DNA of 64,000 nt from Candidatus Thalassarchaeum sp. (GTDB taxonomy: Archaea; Thermoplasmatota; Poseidoniia; Poseidoniales; Thalassarchaeaceae): assembly GCA_016777225.1 (NCBI GenBank), contig JADHRW010000002.1, positions 65,284 through 129,283 on the forward strand, written 5' to 3'. Positions within the stretch are counted from its first letter, which is position 1, and every line of letters starts with the position of its first letter. The notes below the pieces were generated by a model. The model saw nothing but the letters and a program-made list of their open reading frames with translations, had not been told where the DNA came from and did no database searches. A program made the position numbers and the translations under genes. This document shows positions 8,374 to 17,217 of the stretch, piece by piece.

Positions 8374-9737
8374 TAATTCACCCCCTTAATCCAATCTTCA
8401 ATCACTGAAACAAGAGAAGAAATATCTGTTTCACTGGTTCTTTCATCACAACCAACCAAGAGACAAGATGACATCTCATCCCACCATTGACCTAATGGTA
8501 ATCCTGCCATCACTCCTTTAGAGTCCATGAATGCAACTGCATCTGCAGAATCACCAGGTAATTTGATTACAATATCTCTAAAATTATATGCATCGGGATG
8601 AAATAACTCTACTCCTTCTATAGAACTTAAAGCTCTTTTAGTTAGTTCTGTAGTTGCTGCAACTCTCTTGGACAAGACTGTTATCCCATCTGGTCCCAAT
8701 AGCGACATGTGCATAGCTCCCATTAATGCAATTAATGTTTCATTAGAACAAATATTGGAAGTTGCTCTGTGCCTTCGGATGTGTTGCTCTCGTGTAGAAA
8801 GAGTGAGGGTGAATGCCATCTTTTCATTCGAGTCATGAGTCTGTCCTACAATTCTCCCTGGCATCTGACGAATATATTTCTCATTACATGCGAATATTCC
8901 ATAAATTGGCCCCCCAAATGTAGGACCGATTCCAAAAGGTTGACCTTCTCCGACTACAATGTCTGCTCCCCATTCACCAGGAGGCGAAACAATTCCTAGA
9001 GATACTGCATCAATACCTACTATAAGAGCAGTATTTTCGCCAATCAAATCTTTCAGTTTTAATAACCCCTCATCCAAGATTCCAAAGGAATTTGGTTGTT
9101 CAACATAAACTGCACAAGACCCATTAGCAATAGATGCTGAATCAATGTCTAGAAGACCATTTTTCTTATGTTTAAGGATTTGAATATTAATTCCCGCACC
9201 CTGTACATAATTTTCTATCACTGACATTCTATGAGGAGGAACTAATTCTGAAACATATATTGTTTCTTTTTGTAATGCTTTTTTGTTGTGTACTCGAACA
9301 GCACAGGTAATTGCCTCAGCAGCAGATGTAGATGCATCATACATACTAACATTTGAAATCGGTAAACTGACAAGTTCGGAAATCATTGTTTGAAATTCCC
9401 ACATAGCTTGTAGCATACCCTGACTTACTTCTGCCTGATAAGGAGTGTAAGATGTCAAGAACTCACCTCTAGTTGCTAACATACCAACCATTGTAGGGAC
9501 AAAATTTCTTACTAGACCTGCAGAAAGGAAAGACGGGCGAGAATCAAGATTAATGTTCGAACCAAGAAGGTGCTGAGCATCTCTCCAGATTTCTTCTTCT
9601 GACTGAGGTAATGGCAAAGGTAATGCAACAGTTCTCTTGACACCTTCGGGTATGTTAGAAAACAGGTCTTCTATAGAATTTAGCCCCATTATTGAGAGCA
9701 TTTCTTGTTCGCGACCTAAGTTTGGTAGTTGGTCCAT
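8373..9737 (-). CDS. gcvPA: Glycine dehydrogenase (decarboxylating) subunit 1
   Basis: Partner of GcvPB in the P-protein. The 454-residue product has the subunit 1 features FLSAGLVRNFVPTMV, LTSYTPYQAEVSQG, QFQTMISELV-like helix (here EFQTMISELVSLP) and STREQHIRRHRATSNICSNE. It is upstream of and coupled to gcvPB. The gap to the divergent gene at 9862 is 124 bases and should hold its promoter. Confidence 0.97.
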   Translation of the reverse strand: MDQLPNLGREQEMLSIMGLNSIEDLFSNIPEGVKRTVALPLPLPQSEEEIWRDAQHLLGSNINLDSRPSFLSAGLVRNFVPTMVGMLATRGEFLTSYTPYQAEVSQGMLQAMWEFQTMISELVSLPISNVSMYDASTSAAEAITCAVRVHNKKALQKETIYVSELVPPHRMSVIENYVQGAGINIQILKHKKNGLLDIDSASIANGSCAVYVEQPNSFGILDEGLLKLKDLIGENTALIVGIDAVSLGIVSPPGEWGADIVVGEGQPFGIGPTFGGPIYGIFACNEKYIRQMPGRIVGQTHDSNEKMAFTLTLSTREQHIRRHRATSNICSNETLIALMGAMHMSLLGPDGITVLSKRVAATTELTKRALSSIEGVELFHPDAYNFRDIVIKLPGDSADAVAFMDSKGVMAGLPLGQWWDEMSSCLLVGCDERTSETDISSLVSVIEDWIKGVN

Positions 9738-9861
9738 TCATCCATCTCCGCTTCTGTATATACACTAGGAAGTGAAATAATGACTTAATTGTTCGTTGTT
9801 GAAAACTATACATTAGACCGATATGCTCTTAGAGTTTAGGAATTAGTCGACACATGATAGA

Positions 9862-10707
9862 ATGAACATTGCCATCACCGCGTCGGATACTTTTGTAGCA
9901 CCATTTATTGTAGAAATGCTTGGAAAAGCTGCAGTAGTAATACCAGATGAAGTGATTAAAGATCAATTGAAATTAGATGCAATGCTAACTCCTTGTAATG
10001 CGCTGATACATATTAATTCACGACCAGTAGAATCATCTTTCGAAAGGGATGACAGACAAACAAAGTTGGAGATGATGAACGCTGCCAGACCAATCTTAGA
10101 TGCAGTTGATCGTCATGGAAGTTTACACTTAATAATTATTGGAACTTTAAGAGTTCATCCACAATGGGAACCAGGAGAACCATTCTATGGATTAGACTCA
10201 ACATTAGCCCCTAGAGATACAGCAGCAGAAGGCCAATTATGGATGGAAGAGAATGCTCTAGACAGGGCACATTCTGAGAAACCAGTCAGTATAATTAGAG
10301 CCTCTAATGTTCAAGGAGTTCCTCTTTCTGGACCACCTGGAAATGGACTTCTACACCGCTGGGCTAATGAATGTCAAATGGGTTGGATTAATGTCCCAGG
10401 AGACGGTTCTAATCCTAAAGATTTCATCCATGTTGAAGATTTAGTACAAGTAATAGGGGGCATCATTCAGAATCCACCACTTACTAGAGAAGAAATCGCA
10501 GTTGGCTCAGGGAAGGGAATTTCAATGAATGATTTAGCGAATATATTTCAATCAAAAACAGGTTGTGAAATTGAGTTAAATCAACGAGATGAGGATGAAG
10601 TTTTTGGAGTCGTAGATGCTTGGGTACTTGAAGAAAGGTTAGGATTCAGACCACGAATTAGTCTTGAAGAAATGATCGAAGAGGCATTTGAAGCCGCTCA
10701 AGGATGA
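9862..10707 (+). CDS. Degenerate NAD-dependent epimerase/dehydratase-like (extended SDR) protein
   Basis: The 281-residue product has the order of an extended SDR. A beta-alpha start is followed by a strand HLIIIGTLRVHPQ, then VSIIRASNVQGVP, PGDGSNPKDFIHVEDLVQVI and a C-terminal substrate-like domain. The hallmark residues are missing, however. The N-terminus reads ITASDTFVAPF instead of a glycine-rich TGxxGxxG, and I see no YxxxK at the expected place (APRDTAAEGQLW). It may therefore be non-catalytic or have lost classical dinucleotide binding. It is convergent with the EF-hand gene and overlaps its end by 10 bases. Confidence 0.75.
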   Translation: MNIAITASDTFVAPFIVEMLGKAAVVIPDEVIKDQLKLDAMLTPCNALIHINSRPVESSFERDDRQTKLEMMNAARPILDAVDRHGSLHLIIIGTLRVHPQWEPGEPFYGLDSTLAPRDTAAEGQLWMEENALDRAHSEKPVSIIRASNVQGVPLSGPPGNGLLHRWANECQMGWINVPGDGSNPKDFIHVEDLVQVIGGIIQNPPLTREEIAVGSGKGISMNDLANIFQSKTGCEIELNQRDEDEVFGVVDAWVLEERLGFRPRISLEEMIEEAFEAAQG

Positions 10708-12224
10708 TTTACAACTAATCTTTTACGTATACCATTCCAATCTGCTACCGAAACATCTGATTTCATCTCAGAACCGGATAAGATATTACTAGTATCTGAT
10801 TCTTTTTTCATCCTGACTTCAATCTCATGATTATTTGAGGTCACTAGTAAGGTATTGCCACCCTTATATTCATCAGATATCCCAATTCCAAATGTCCTAT
10901 CGATAGAACTTACTCTAAAAGATAATTCTAATATTTCTCCTTTAAACTGTGACAATAACTCACGTTGTTCATTCAAAAATCTTGCTTCAATCATTCGATT
11001 AACTATTTCATCCAAAGAAAAAGAACTTGATTGAGATACAGTATTCTCTAATGACGGTGTAGATGACTCGATAACAGATTTCTCTAGAATCGCTTCTTCA
11101 ACTGCTGCTATTTCTTGGATTTCATCTAATGAATCTTGCTTAGAAATTGGTTCATTGACAGTGACACGTTCGGGGATCTCAACTCTGTCAGGAGGATCAA
11201 CATCATGAGAATCGTGCCAAGCCTGTGACGAGGTTTTTGACACTTTCTCGATGGAAGCTTGTTGAACGTCTTCTTTAGAAATACTGGAAACTACCCCTGC
11301 TGCTGCTCCTGCTATCCCCAAACCAGTTACAAGATTAGCATTATTCGTCGATAATTGAGTTTTGGCAATTGTAACTACTGCATCGGACTTAATTTTCCAT
11401 ATCGCTCTAACCGGAGCTTGTGTAATAAGAGGTAATTGAGAAACTTGTGATTCAAATTTATCATTTATTATACTATAATTTTCATCAATGGCTTCGGTAC
11501 TTGATGGGTCTGCAATCAACTTTTCTAATTCATTAGACCACTTTTCTACAAAGTCTGTCATATCAAACTCTTCTTCTACCAATTTAATCTCATCTGGTTT
11601 AGATTTATCTTGGACTGATTCATCAATTCCCATCTGACTTCCAGAGAGCTCAGATATTGTAATTTTTCCTGCACCTACAAATCGGCGAACACCGAGAGGA
11701 ATATTACCGTCTGCAGGGACTCTAGTCCAGCCACCACCATACCAATCATTAGTGCCATTTTGTTGTCTGTCATCTAAGCTCCAAGAAGGGGCACCGCCAT
11801 CGTTAGCATCATAGAAATATAATCTACAGCCATTTGAATTCATATACCAATCTTTACCATTTATTTTAGTTGATTGAATTGAATAATCACCATTATATTT
11901 CTGAGTGACATGCCCAGAAATATTAAGAGAAGAAGAATTAATAGAAGTTTTATTTTCCATACCTAAAAGTGCCATTAATTCGCTTTGTTCTAGAAAACCA
12001 CTACCATTTGTATCTATTGCAGAGAATATTGGCCCAAGATAAGAACGAGGAGCGCTAGAACCTGTTAACTTGGTTAGACCACTATCGAATTCATCGATAT
12101 TTATTTTGCCATCTCCATCAAAATCAAATTTTGATAACATCGAATTCGCAGTAAATCCTTTACTAATTAATAATTTTTCAAGATTTTTCATCGCTGCTGC
12201 AACTAGTTTATCAGAAATGTTCAT
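10698..12224 (-). CDS. Cytosolic EF-hand pair protein with SWSLDDR-type domain
   Basis: The product is about 508 residues from the ATG at 12224; an in-frame ATG at 12269 would add 15 residues of unlikely character. Two canonical EF-hand loops are present: DFDGDGKINIDE (34-45) and DTNGSGFLEQSE (71-82), spaced like a calmodulin-type pair. A domain at about residues 105-170 contains NGDYSI, NGKDWYM and SWSLDDRQQNGTNDWYGGGW. The rest is acidic and low in complexity, with a Gly/Ala-rich hydrophobic stretch (GLGIAGAAAGVVSSI). No signal peptide is visible, so calcium sensing in the cytoplasm is inferred. Function is unknown. Confidence 0.8.
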   Translation of the reverse strand: MNISDKLVAAAMKNLEKLLISKGFTANSMLSKFDFDGDGKINIDEFDSGLTKLTGSSAPRSYLGPIFSAIDTNGSGFLEQSELMALLGMENKTSINSSSLNISGHVTQKYNGDYSIQSTKINGKDWYMNSNGCRLYFYDANDGGAPSWSLDDRQQNGTNDWYGGGWTRVPADGNIPLGVRRFVGAGKITISELSGSQMGIDESVQDKSKPDEIKLVEEEFDMTDFVEKWSNELEKLIADPSSTEAIDENYSIINDKFESQVSQLPLITQAPVRAIWKIKSDAVVTIAKTQLSTNNANLVTGLGIAGAAAGVVSSISKEDVQQASIEKVSKTSSQAWHDSHDVDPPDRVEIPERVTVNEPISKQDSLDEIQEIAAVEEAILEKSVIESSTPSLENTVSQSSSFSLDEIVNRMIEARFLNEQRELLSQFKGEILELSFRVSSIDRTFGIGISDEYKGGNTLLVTSNNHEIEVRMKKESDTSNILSGSEMKSDVSVADWNGIRKRLVVNHP

Positions 12225-12287
12225 GGTATACCGTAAAAGAACATAGACATGATACTTACGCCTACACAATTACTCATTAAATGAGAA

Positions 12288-13427
12288 TTAAACAAATGGT
12301 GTTTTAACTATAATACAACGAATTCGACGCCTAGGACTAGTTTGAATCCATAAATCTTGGCCCAAAACTACGTCATCAAGATATCCTAATGCTATACCAG
12401 TTCTATTGAGACTTGGAGAAGGACCACCGCTAGTCACATAACCTACAATACTCGCATTATCATTTGGGCCATCTAAGACTAAATGTCCCGGTCTCGGAGA
12501 AGGCCCTTTTTCTTGGCATTGAAGACCATGCCATTTAGAACCTGAATTAAGTGATTTAAGGACTGATTCTTTACCGATGAAGTCATGGTCTAGATTTAGC
12601 CCAAAAGGAACATTAGTTTCAGCAGAATTACGTGCTAAGAATCCTTCTGGTAATTCTACATCAGGATCTAAACCCAAACCAGGCCATAAAAAGTCTTGAC
12701 CTGAGAGAAGATATCCTTTCTCTAACCTTAATGTATCTCTTGCCCCCAAACCAACTGGAATAGCTCCTGAATTGACCAAAGCATCCCATAGTTTTGCAGA
12801 TTGTTCATCAGGTATGAAAATTTCAACACCCTTTTCACCAGTGTAGCCAGTTCCTTGAATCCATCCAGTTATACCTAAATCATTAACACATATTTCTTGA
12901 CATCTAAATCTAGATACATTATTCACTTCACCTAAAACATGCTTTAAAATTGAAGATGATTCTGGCCCTTGAAGTGCAATAATACTTGTATTTGCAGACA
13001 AATCTTTGATTTCTATTGAACCATCAGAGGGGAGATTAGAATTAAACCAATCCCACATTATTGATATCATTGAGGCGTTAGGAACACCCAATACTCGAGT
13101 TTGAGTATCTACAGCAAAAATCATATCATCTATGATATTACCTTGTTTATCGAGAAAGTGAGTATAACCACATTGACCATTTGCGAAGTTCATATACTGT
13201 TGAGTGCCTATAGTATTCAACCATGACAATACATCTTTACCACGGAATTCGAAGAAACCCATATGTGACACATCGAATAAACCAGATTTCTCTCGACAAG
13301 ATAAATGCTCATCTTGTATTGAAGTATACCAAATTGGCAACTCAAAGCCATGAAAATCTACTATCTTTGCACCTGCTTCTAAATGCTTCTCATAAAGTGC
13401 CGTACGTACTAGCCCACCTTCACCCAT
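12288..13427 (-). CDS. gcvT: Aminomethyltransferase (glycine cleavage T-protein)
   Basis: Transfers the methylene group from aminomethyl-lipoyl-GcvH to tetrahydrofolate and releases ammonia. The 379-residue length is normal. Seen are KIVDFHGFELPIWY, GLFDVSHMGFFEF, the folate-binding GYTGEKGVEIFIP, LGARDTLRLEKGYLLSGQD, and the C-terminal barrel with GYVTSGGPSPSLNR. It is separated from gcvPA/gcvPB by the SDR and EF-hand genes but on the same strand. It is divergent from tfb. Confidence 0.96.
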   Translation of the reverse strand: MGEGGLVRTALYEKHLEAGAKIVDFHGFELPIWYTSIQDEHLSCREKSGLFDVSHMGFFEFRGKDVLSWLNTIGTQQYMNFANGQCGYTHFLDKQGNIIDDMIFAVDTQTRVLGVPNASMISIMWDWFNSNLPSDGSIEIKDLSANTSIIALQGPESSSILKHVLGEVNNVSRFRCQEICVNDLGITGWIQGTGYTGEKGVEIFIPDEQSAKLWDALVNSGAIPVGLGARDTLRLEKGYLLSGQDFLWPGLGLDPDVELPEGFLARNSAETNVPFGLNLDHDFIGKESVLKSLNSGSKWHGLQCQEKGPSPRPGHLVLDGPNDNASIVGYVTSGGPSPSLNRTGIALGYLDDVVLGQDLWIQTSPRRRIRCIIVKTPFV

Positions 13428-13522
13428 ATACCACTGGGCTTAGGAACAAGTGCAAGAATGTGGCGACTCAGAATACTGGAGAATATAGGCAAAAATATGC
13501 TGAAAATATGACTTCTAATTAC

Positions 13523-13538
13523 GAGAGGTTTAAATATA
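13523..13538 (+). promoter_or_regulatory. Probable BRE/TATA promoter of tfb
   Basis: A purine-rich GAGAGG directly precedes TTTAAATATA (13529-13538). This is the arrangement of an archaeal BRE plus TATA box. It lies about 30-40 bases before the tfb start, leaving a short leader with the ribosome-binding-like TAGAGGTTGAT. Assigned by pattern only. Confidence 0.5.
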
Positions 13539-13568
13539 GTCGACTGTACTATACAACTAGAGGTTGAT

Positions 13569-14585
13569 ATGATGAAGAGAGAAGCACAAGACCAAAAATC
13601 ATCAGTAAATCAGAGTAACAAAGAAGGAAGCCGTAAGAAGGCAATTGTTCCTAATAAGAGACCATCAAGGGCAAGAGGAACAGAAGCTGTTTCAGGAAAA
13701 TGTAGAATTTGTGATTCTAATTCATGGGATACTGATTCAGTTAGGGGAGAAACCATATGTGCTGAATGTGGATATGTTGCGGCTGAAAATATGATAGATC
13801 CAGGAGCAGAGTGGACTAATCATTCAGGAGGTGATGATAGAAGTAGAGTCGGAGCACCGACGACATTGACTCTTTCCGATAAGGGCCTATCAACTCAAAT
13901 AAGTAGATCTGATTTGACCTCAGGTACGGCTGCAAGGCACGGAATGAGTGGGAAGAATCTTCGAGAATGGAGAAGAAGGCAGAGAGTTGATCAGAGAAGT
14001 AAAACTAGAGATAGCAGAAGTAGAAACTTAACGACAGCAATGCAATTCATTCGAGATAAAGGTGACCTTCCTCCACAAATTGAGCAAGAAGCAGCCAACT
14101 TATACCGTCATGCTATGAAAGAAGGTATTGTCACTGGTAGGAGTATTAGAGGAGTTACTGCGGCCTGTGTATACATAGCAGCGAGACAAGCTGAGATTCC
14201 TCGAAGGATTGACGTCATCGCTAAAGCCTTTGACATGGTAACTGAAGTTGAAGAAAAAGAATTGAAAAGAACAATCAGATTGGTAGCGAGAAAAATGAAT
14301 ACACACCACATTACTGGACCTGAAGAATATTTTGAAAAGTTTCATTCAGATTTACAATTACCACCAAATGTCCTTGGAGAAACAAGAGATTTATGGGATA
14401 AAGTAAGTCAAGATATGATTTGGCAAGGAAAGAAACCCTCTGGGATTGCAGGTTGTATACTATACAAAGCATCACAAAACAGTGGTTCATCCCGCACTCA
14501 AAGTGAAGTTTGTAAAGTGTCAGGTATTAGTGAAGTTACTTTGAGAGGTTTGTTGAAAATATTAAACCAAATGTTATCGAAATAA
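13569..14585 (+). CDS. tfb: Transcription initiation factor B
   Basis: Archaeal TFIIB homologue that bridges TBP-bound promoter DNA and RNA polymerase. The 338-residue product has a basic N-terminal extension and a zinc ribbon with Cys45, 48, 64 and 67 (CRIC...CAEC). A B-reader/linker region follows, with EWTNHSGGDDRSRVG. Two cyclin-like repeats follow, the first including GRSIRGVTAACVYIAAR and the second GIAGCILYKASQ with a helix-turn-helix-like end. Two adjacent ATGs (13569, 13572) are possible starts. The first about 40 residues before the ribbon are longer than in many TFBs. Confidence 0.97.
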   Translation: MMKREAQDQKSSVNQSNKEGSRKKAIVPNKRPSRARGTEAVSGKCRICDSNSWDTDSVRGETICAECGYVAAENMIDPGAEWTNHSGGDDRSRVGAPTTLTLSDKGLSTQISRSDLTSGTAARHGMSGKNLREWRRRQRVDQRSKTRDSRSRNLTTAMQFIRDKGDLPPQIEQEAANLYRHAMKEGIVTGRSIRGVTAACVYIAARQAEIPRRIDVIAKAFDMVTEVEEKELKRTIRLVARKMNTHHITGPEEYFEKFHSDLQLPPNVLGETRDLWDKVSQDMIWQGKKPSGIAGCILYKASQNSGSSRTQSEVCKVSGISEVTLRGLLKILNQMLSK

Positions 14586-14607
14586 GAGAATTAATTGACT
14601 ATATCAC

Positions 14608-15060
14608 TCATTCGTCGATTTCATATATTGTAGTGGTTATTTTCATTTCCATAGCCATTTCAATAACTATCCTAGTCCATTTACTAGTTTTGGAAGGAAT
14701 TGCTAAAATATCTGTGGCAGCGTTAAGTATTTTTTTAGTCAGAGTATTACCTGCTTCTGGACGGCCACGATCTCTTAATGTCCTATCAGGATCATTCCAT
14801 TCTTCCGTAAATACAGCAATAGGTGTAGAGTTATTATCTGCCCATCTTTCAGCCATATAATCAACACCACTAGCCCCACCGACGATTACCAAATCAGGAT
14901 AGCCATTAACATCAACCCAATCTTCAATTAGATTTTCAAATATCTCATAATCATAAAATCTACTGCTTCCGACTATGGCTAAATTTATCACATTACCATC
15001 CAAATTTAAATCTCTTTTTCCTAGCAAATCAACCACATTTTGTCCAACTCCCGCTGCCAT
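14608..15060 (-). CDS. SLOG-superfamily (DUF2493-like) protein
   Basis: The 150-residue product is of the YspA/DUF2493 kind. It has a Rossmann-like start, LAIVGSSRFYDY, then the characteristic VIVGGASGVDYMAERWA, an ADW-like acidic patch (FTEEWNDPDRTLRDRGR), and an ending with a strand/helix that resembles nucleotide-binding SLOG domains. The family is thought to bind nucleotides or related ligands; no specific reaction can be assigned. A GAGGG ribosome-binding site precedes the ATG at 15060. It is convergent with tfb and divergent from sufS. Confidence 0.8.
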   Translation of the reverse strand: MAAGVGQNVVDLLGKRDLNLDGNVINLAIVGSSRFYDYEIFENLIEDWVDVNGYPDLVIVGGASGVDYMAERWADNNSTPIAVFTEEWNDPDRTLRDRGRPEAGNTLTKKILNAATDILAIPSKTSKWTRIVIEMAMEMKITTTIYEIDE

Positions 15061-15159
15061 CAGTACCCTCTGAGTGGCCTGCAGACATAAAGTTCGGGTT
15101 CAAAGTAAATACATTATTTGATATCTTAACACTATGACGGAGGTATAGAGGAATGTATC

Positions 15160-16386
15160 ATGGCACTAGATATTAAGGCAATTCGTTCAGATTTCCCCAT
15201 ATTAAGTAGAATTCTTCCTAATGGTAAACAATTAGTCTATTTTGATAATGCCGCTACATCTCAAAAACCCCAATGTGTAATAGATGCAATGACAAAATAT
15301 TACGAACAGTACAATTCTAATGCACACAGAGCTAATCATACATTAGCAGATGAAGCCACAACTGCATTAGAAAATGCTAGAGAAAAGATTTCACAGTTCT
15401 TCGGGACAACACCGGAAAACCTAATTTATACCAGTGGAGCAACTGAGGCAATAAATTTGGTGTCTTATGGATGGGCAAGATACAATCTCAAAGAGGGCGA
15501 TGTGATTGTACTTACTGAGATGGAACATCATGCAGATATTGTTCCATGGCAAGAACTTTCTAAGGAGAAAGGAATTGAGGTTCGGTATGTACCTATTAAC
15601 AATGAATCTTTTACATTAGATATGGATGCTTTTGAGATAGCTATAGAAGATGCATCATTAGTCTGTGTAACTCATACAAGCAATGTTTTAGGAATAAGAA
15701 ACCCGATAGAACAGATAATTCAAATGAGTAAGGAAGTAGGTGCACATGTACTTCTAGATTGTGCACAAGGAGCGCCTCATGAAAAAATAAATTTCAATAA
15801 TCTAGGCGCAGATTTCATAGCCATATCAGCACATAAGATGGCTGGACCAACAGGGATTGGCTGTTTATTAGCAACATCTGAACGAATTTCTGAGATGGGG
15901 CCTTTTATGACGGGAGGATCAATGATTAAAACTGTAACAACTGACGGTTCAACTTACCAAAATGGACATTCAATGTTTGAAACTGGGACTCCAAGAATCG
16001 CAGAAGCAATCGGCTGGGGGGCTGCGGTTGAATGGCTGTCACAGTTTGAAATGAAAGATATCCATAATCATGTTCACCAAATAGCATCTTGGACTGGTCG
16101 AGAAATGAATAAAATTCCAGGAATCAAAATCTACGGAGATCCTGATAATAAAAATTCATCAGGTGCAATTTCATTCTTGCATGAAACTATCCAGTCACAA
16201 GATTTGGCATTTCTTCTAGATGAAGGAGGTTTTGCAGTACGGACTGGACATCATTGCGCTCAACCATTAATGGATGCTTTAGGTGTACCATCGACTAATA
16301 GAGCCTCTTTTTGGATATATAATACACAGGAAGAAGCAGAGTCATTTATATCTCATCTAAAATTTGTGTGTGAAAGATTCGTCTAA
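15160..16386 (+). CDS. sufS: Cysteine desulfurase, SufS type
   Basis: PLP enzyme that takes sulfur from cysteine for Fe-S cluster assembly. The 408-residue product has YFDNAATSQKP, SGATEAINLV, TEMEHHADIVPW, the PLP lysine in AISAHKMAGPTG (K226) and the persulfide Cys in RTGHHCAQPLMD (C366). These are group II (SufS) features. The next two genes follow in the same direction after short gaps and encode SufE and a SufT-like protein, so this is a compact suf unit. The scaffold genes sufBCD are not in the window. Confidence 0.96.
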   Translation: MALDIKAIRSDFPILSRILPNGKQLVYFDNAATSQKPQCVIDAMTKYYEQYNSNAHRANHTLADEATTALENAREKISQFFGTTPENLIYTSGATEAINLVSYGWARYNLKEGDVIVLTEMEHHADIVPWQELSKEKGIEVRYVPINNESFTLDMDAFEIAIEDASLVCVTHTSNVLGIRNPIEQIIQMSKEVGAHVLLDCAQGAPHEKINFNNLGADFIAISAHKMAGPTGIGCLLATSERISEMGPFMTGGSMIKTVTTDGSTYQNGHSMFETGTPRIAEAIGWGAAVEWLSQFEMKDIHNHVHQIASWTGREMNKIPGIKIYGDPDNKNSSGAISFLHETIQSQDLAFLLDEGGFAVRTGHHCAQPLMDALGVPSTNRASFWIYNTQEEAESFISHLKFVCERFV

Positions 16387-16429
16387 GACAGATAAGCAAT
16401 TTCAATAGAAATAGCCCTTAGGGCATCAT

Positions 16430-16861
16430 ATGGAAGATGCGTCTTGGCCATCACATCTTGATTCAATAGTTGAAGAATTCAGAGATTGTTTTGATTCGAT
16501 GGAAAGATATGAATTACTATTTGAATATGCAAAGAAACACCCTAGCCCACTACCTCTAGATGAATGGAATGAAGAAAATCAAGTTTTAGGTTGCCAATCA
16601 AGAGCCCATGTGAAATGCTCTTTGGATGAAAATGGACTATTCTTGTTGAGAGCTGGTGCCGATGCTCAAATAGTTCAAGGATTGATGGCTATAACTGCAA
16701 TCGCAGTAAATGGTCAGTCCTCTACCGAAGTTTCTAAATTAAGTCCTAAATATGTAGAAGAAATGGGTCTAAAGTCGTCATTAACTCCAAGTCGAGCAAA
16801 TGGCTTCTTGAATATGTTCAAAAGAGTTGTTTCAGAGGCAGAAATACTTTCGGAGGTATAA
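16430..16861 (+). CDS. sufE: SufE sulfur-acceptor protein
   Basis: Accepts the persulfide sulfur from SufS and stimulates it. The 143-residue product shows an N-terminal helix pair with RYELLFEYAKKHPSPLP and the active loop VLGCQSRAHVKC with the acceptor Cys55. The helix ADAQIVQGLMAITAIAVNG and the ending LTPSRANGFLNMF match SufE. It starts 43 bases after sufS and is followed by the SufT-like gene after a 2-base gap. Confidence 0.94.
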   Translation: MEDASWPSHLDSIVEEFRDCFDSMERYELLFEYAKKHPSPLPLDEWNEENQVLGCQSRAHVKCSLDENGLFLLRAGADAQIVQGLMAITAIAVNGQSSTEVSKLSPKYVEEMGLKSSLTPSRANGFLNMFKRVVSEAEILSEV

Positions 16862-16863
16862 GC

Positions 16864-17166
16864 ATGGTCAGTGAAGATGAAATCATGCAATCTTTAATCG
16901 AAGTTGAAGACCCAGAAATGAAAATTTCAGTGATTGATCTAGGGTTGATTTACGACGTTAAGATAGAAGAATCACATGCTGAAATTGATATGACATTGAC
17001 TAGCCCTGGTTGTCCAGTAGCGCCTGAATTAATGGCGGCTGTACATAGAGCAGCACTATTGACAGAAGGTCTAGAAAGTGTTCATGTAAATCTTACATTC
17101 TCACCACTATGGAATCCTAAAGTACATCCAACTGAAGATGGAAAATTTGAACTGGGAATATTTTGA
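16864..17166 (+). CDS. sufT: MIP18-family (DUF59) Fe-S assembly protein, SufT-like
   Basis: The 100-residue single-domain protein has the DUF59 signature: EVEDPEMKISVIDLGLIYDV at the start and LTSPGCPVAPEL with the conserved Cys, followed by the FSPLWNP end. Members help Fe-S cluster maturation. The position directly behind sufS-sufE supports that role. The ATG follows the sufE stop by two bases, with a GGAGGT ribosome-binding site inside the sufE end. Confidence 0.92.
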   Translation: MVSEDEIMQSLIEVEDPEMKISVIDLGLIYDVKIEESHAEIDMTLTSPGCPVAPELMAAVHRAALLTEGLESVHVNLTFSPLWNPKVHPTEDGKFELGIF

Positions 17167-17217
17167 AAAATATTAATTTGATAAATAAGGCCATGGGATG
17201 AGAACTCGGGTGTCACA

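Noticed and set aside
9738-9861. Glycine riboswitch before gcvPA
   Set aside because: I looked for the paired aptamer layout in the 124-base gap and saw no convincing stems.
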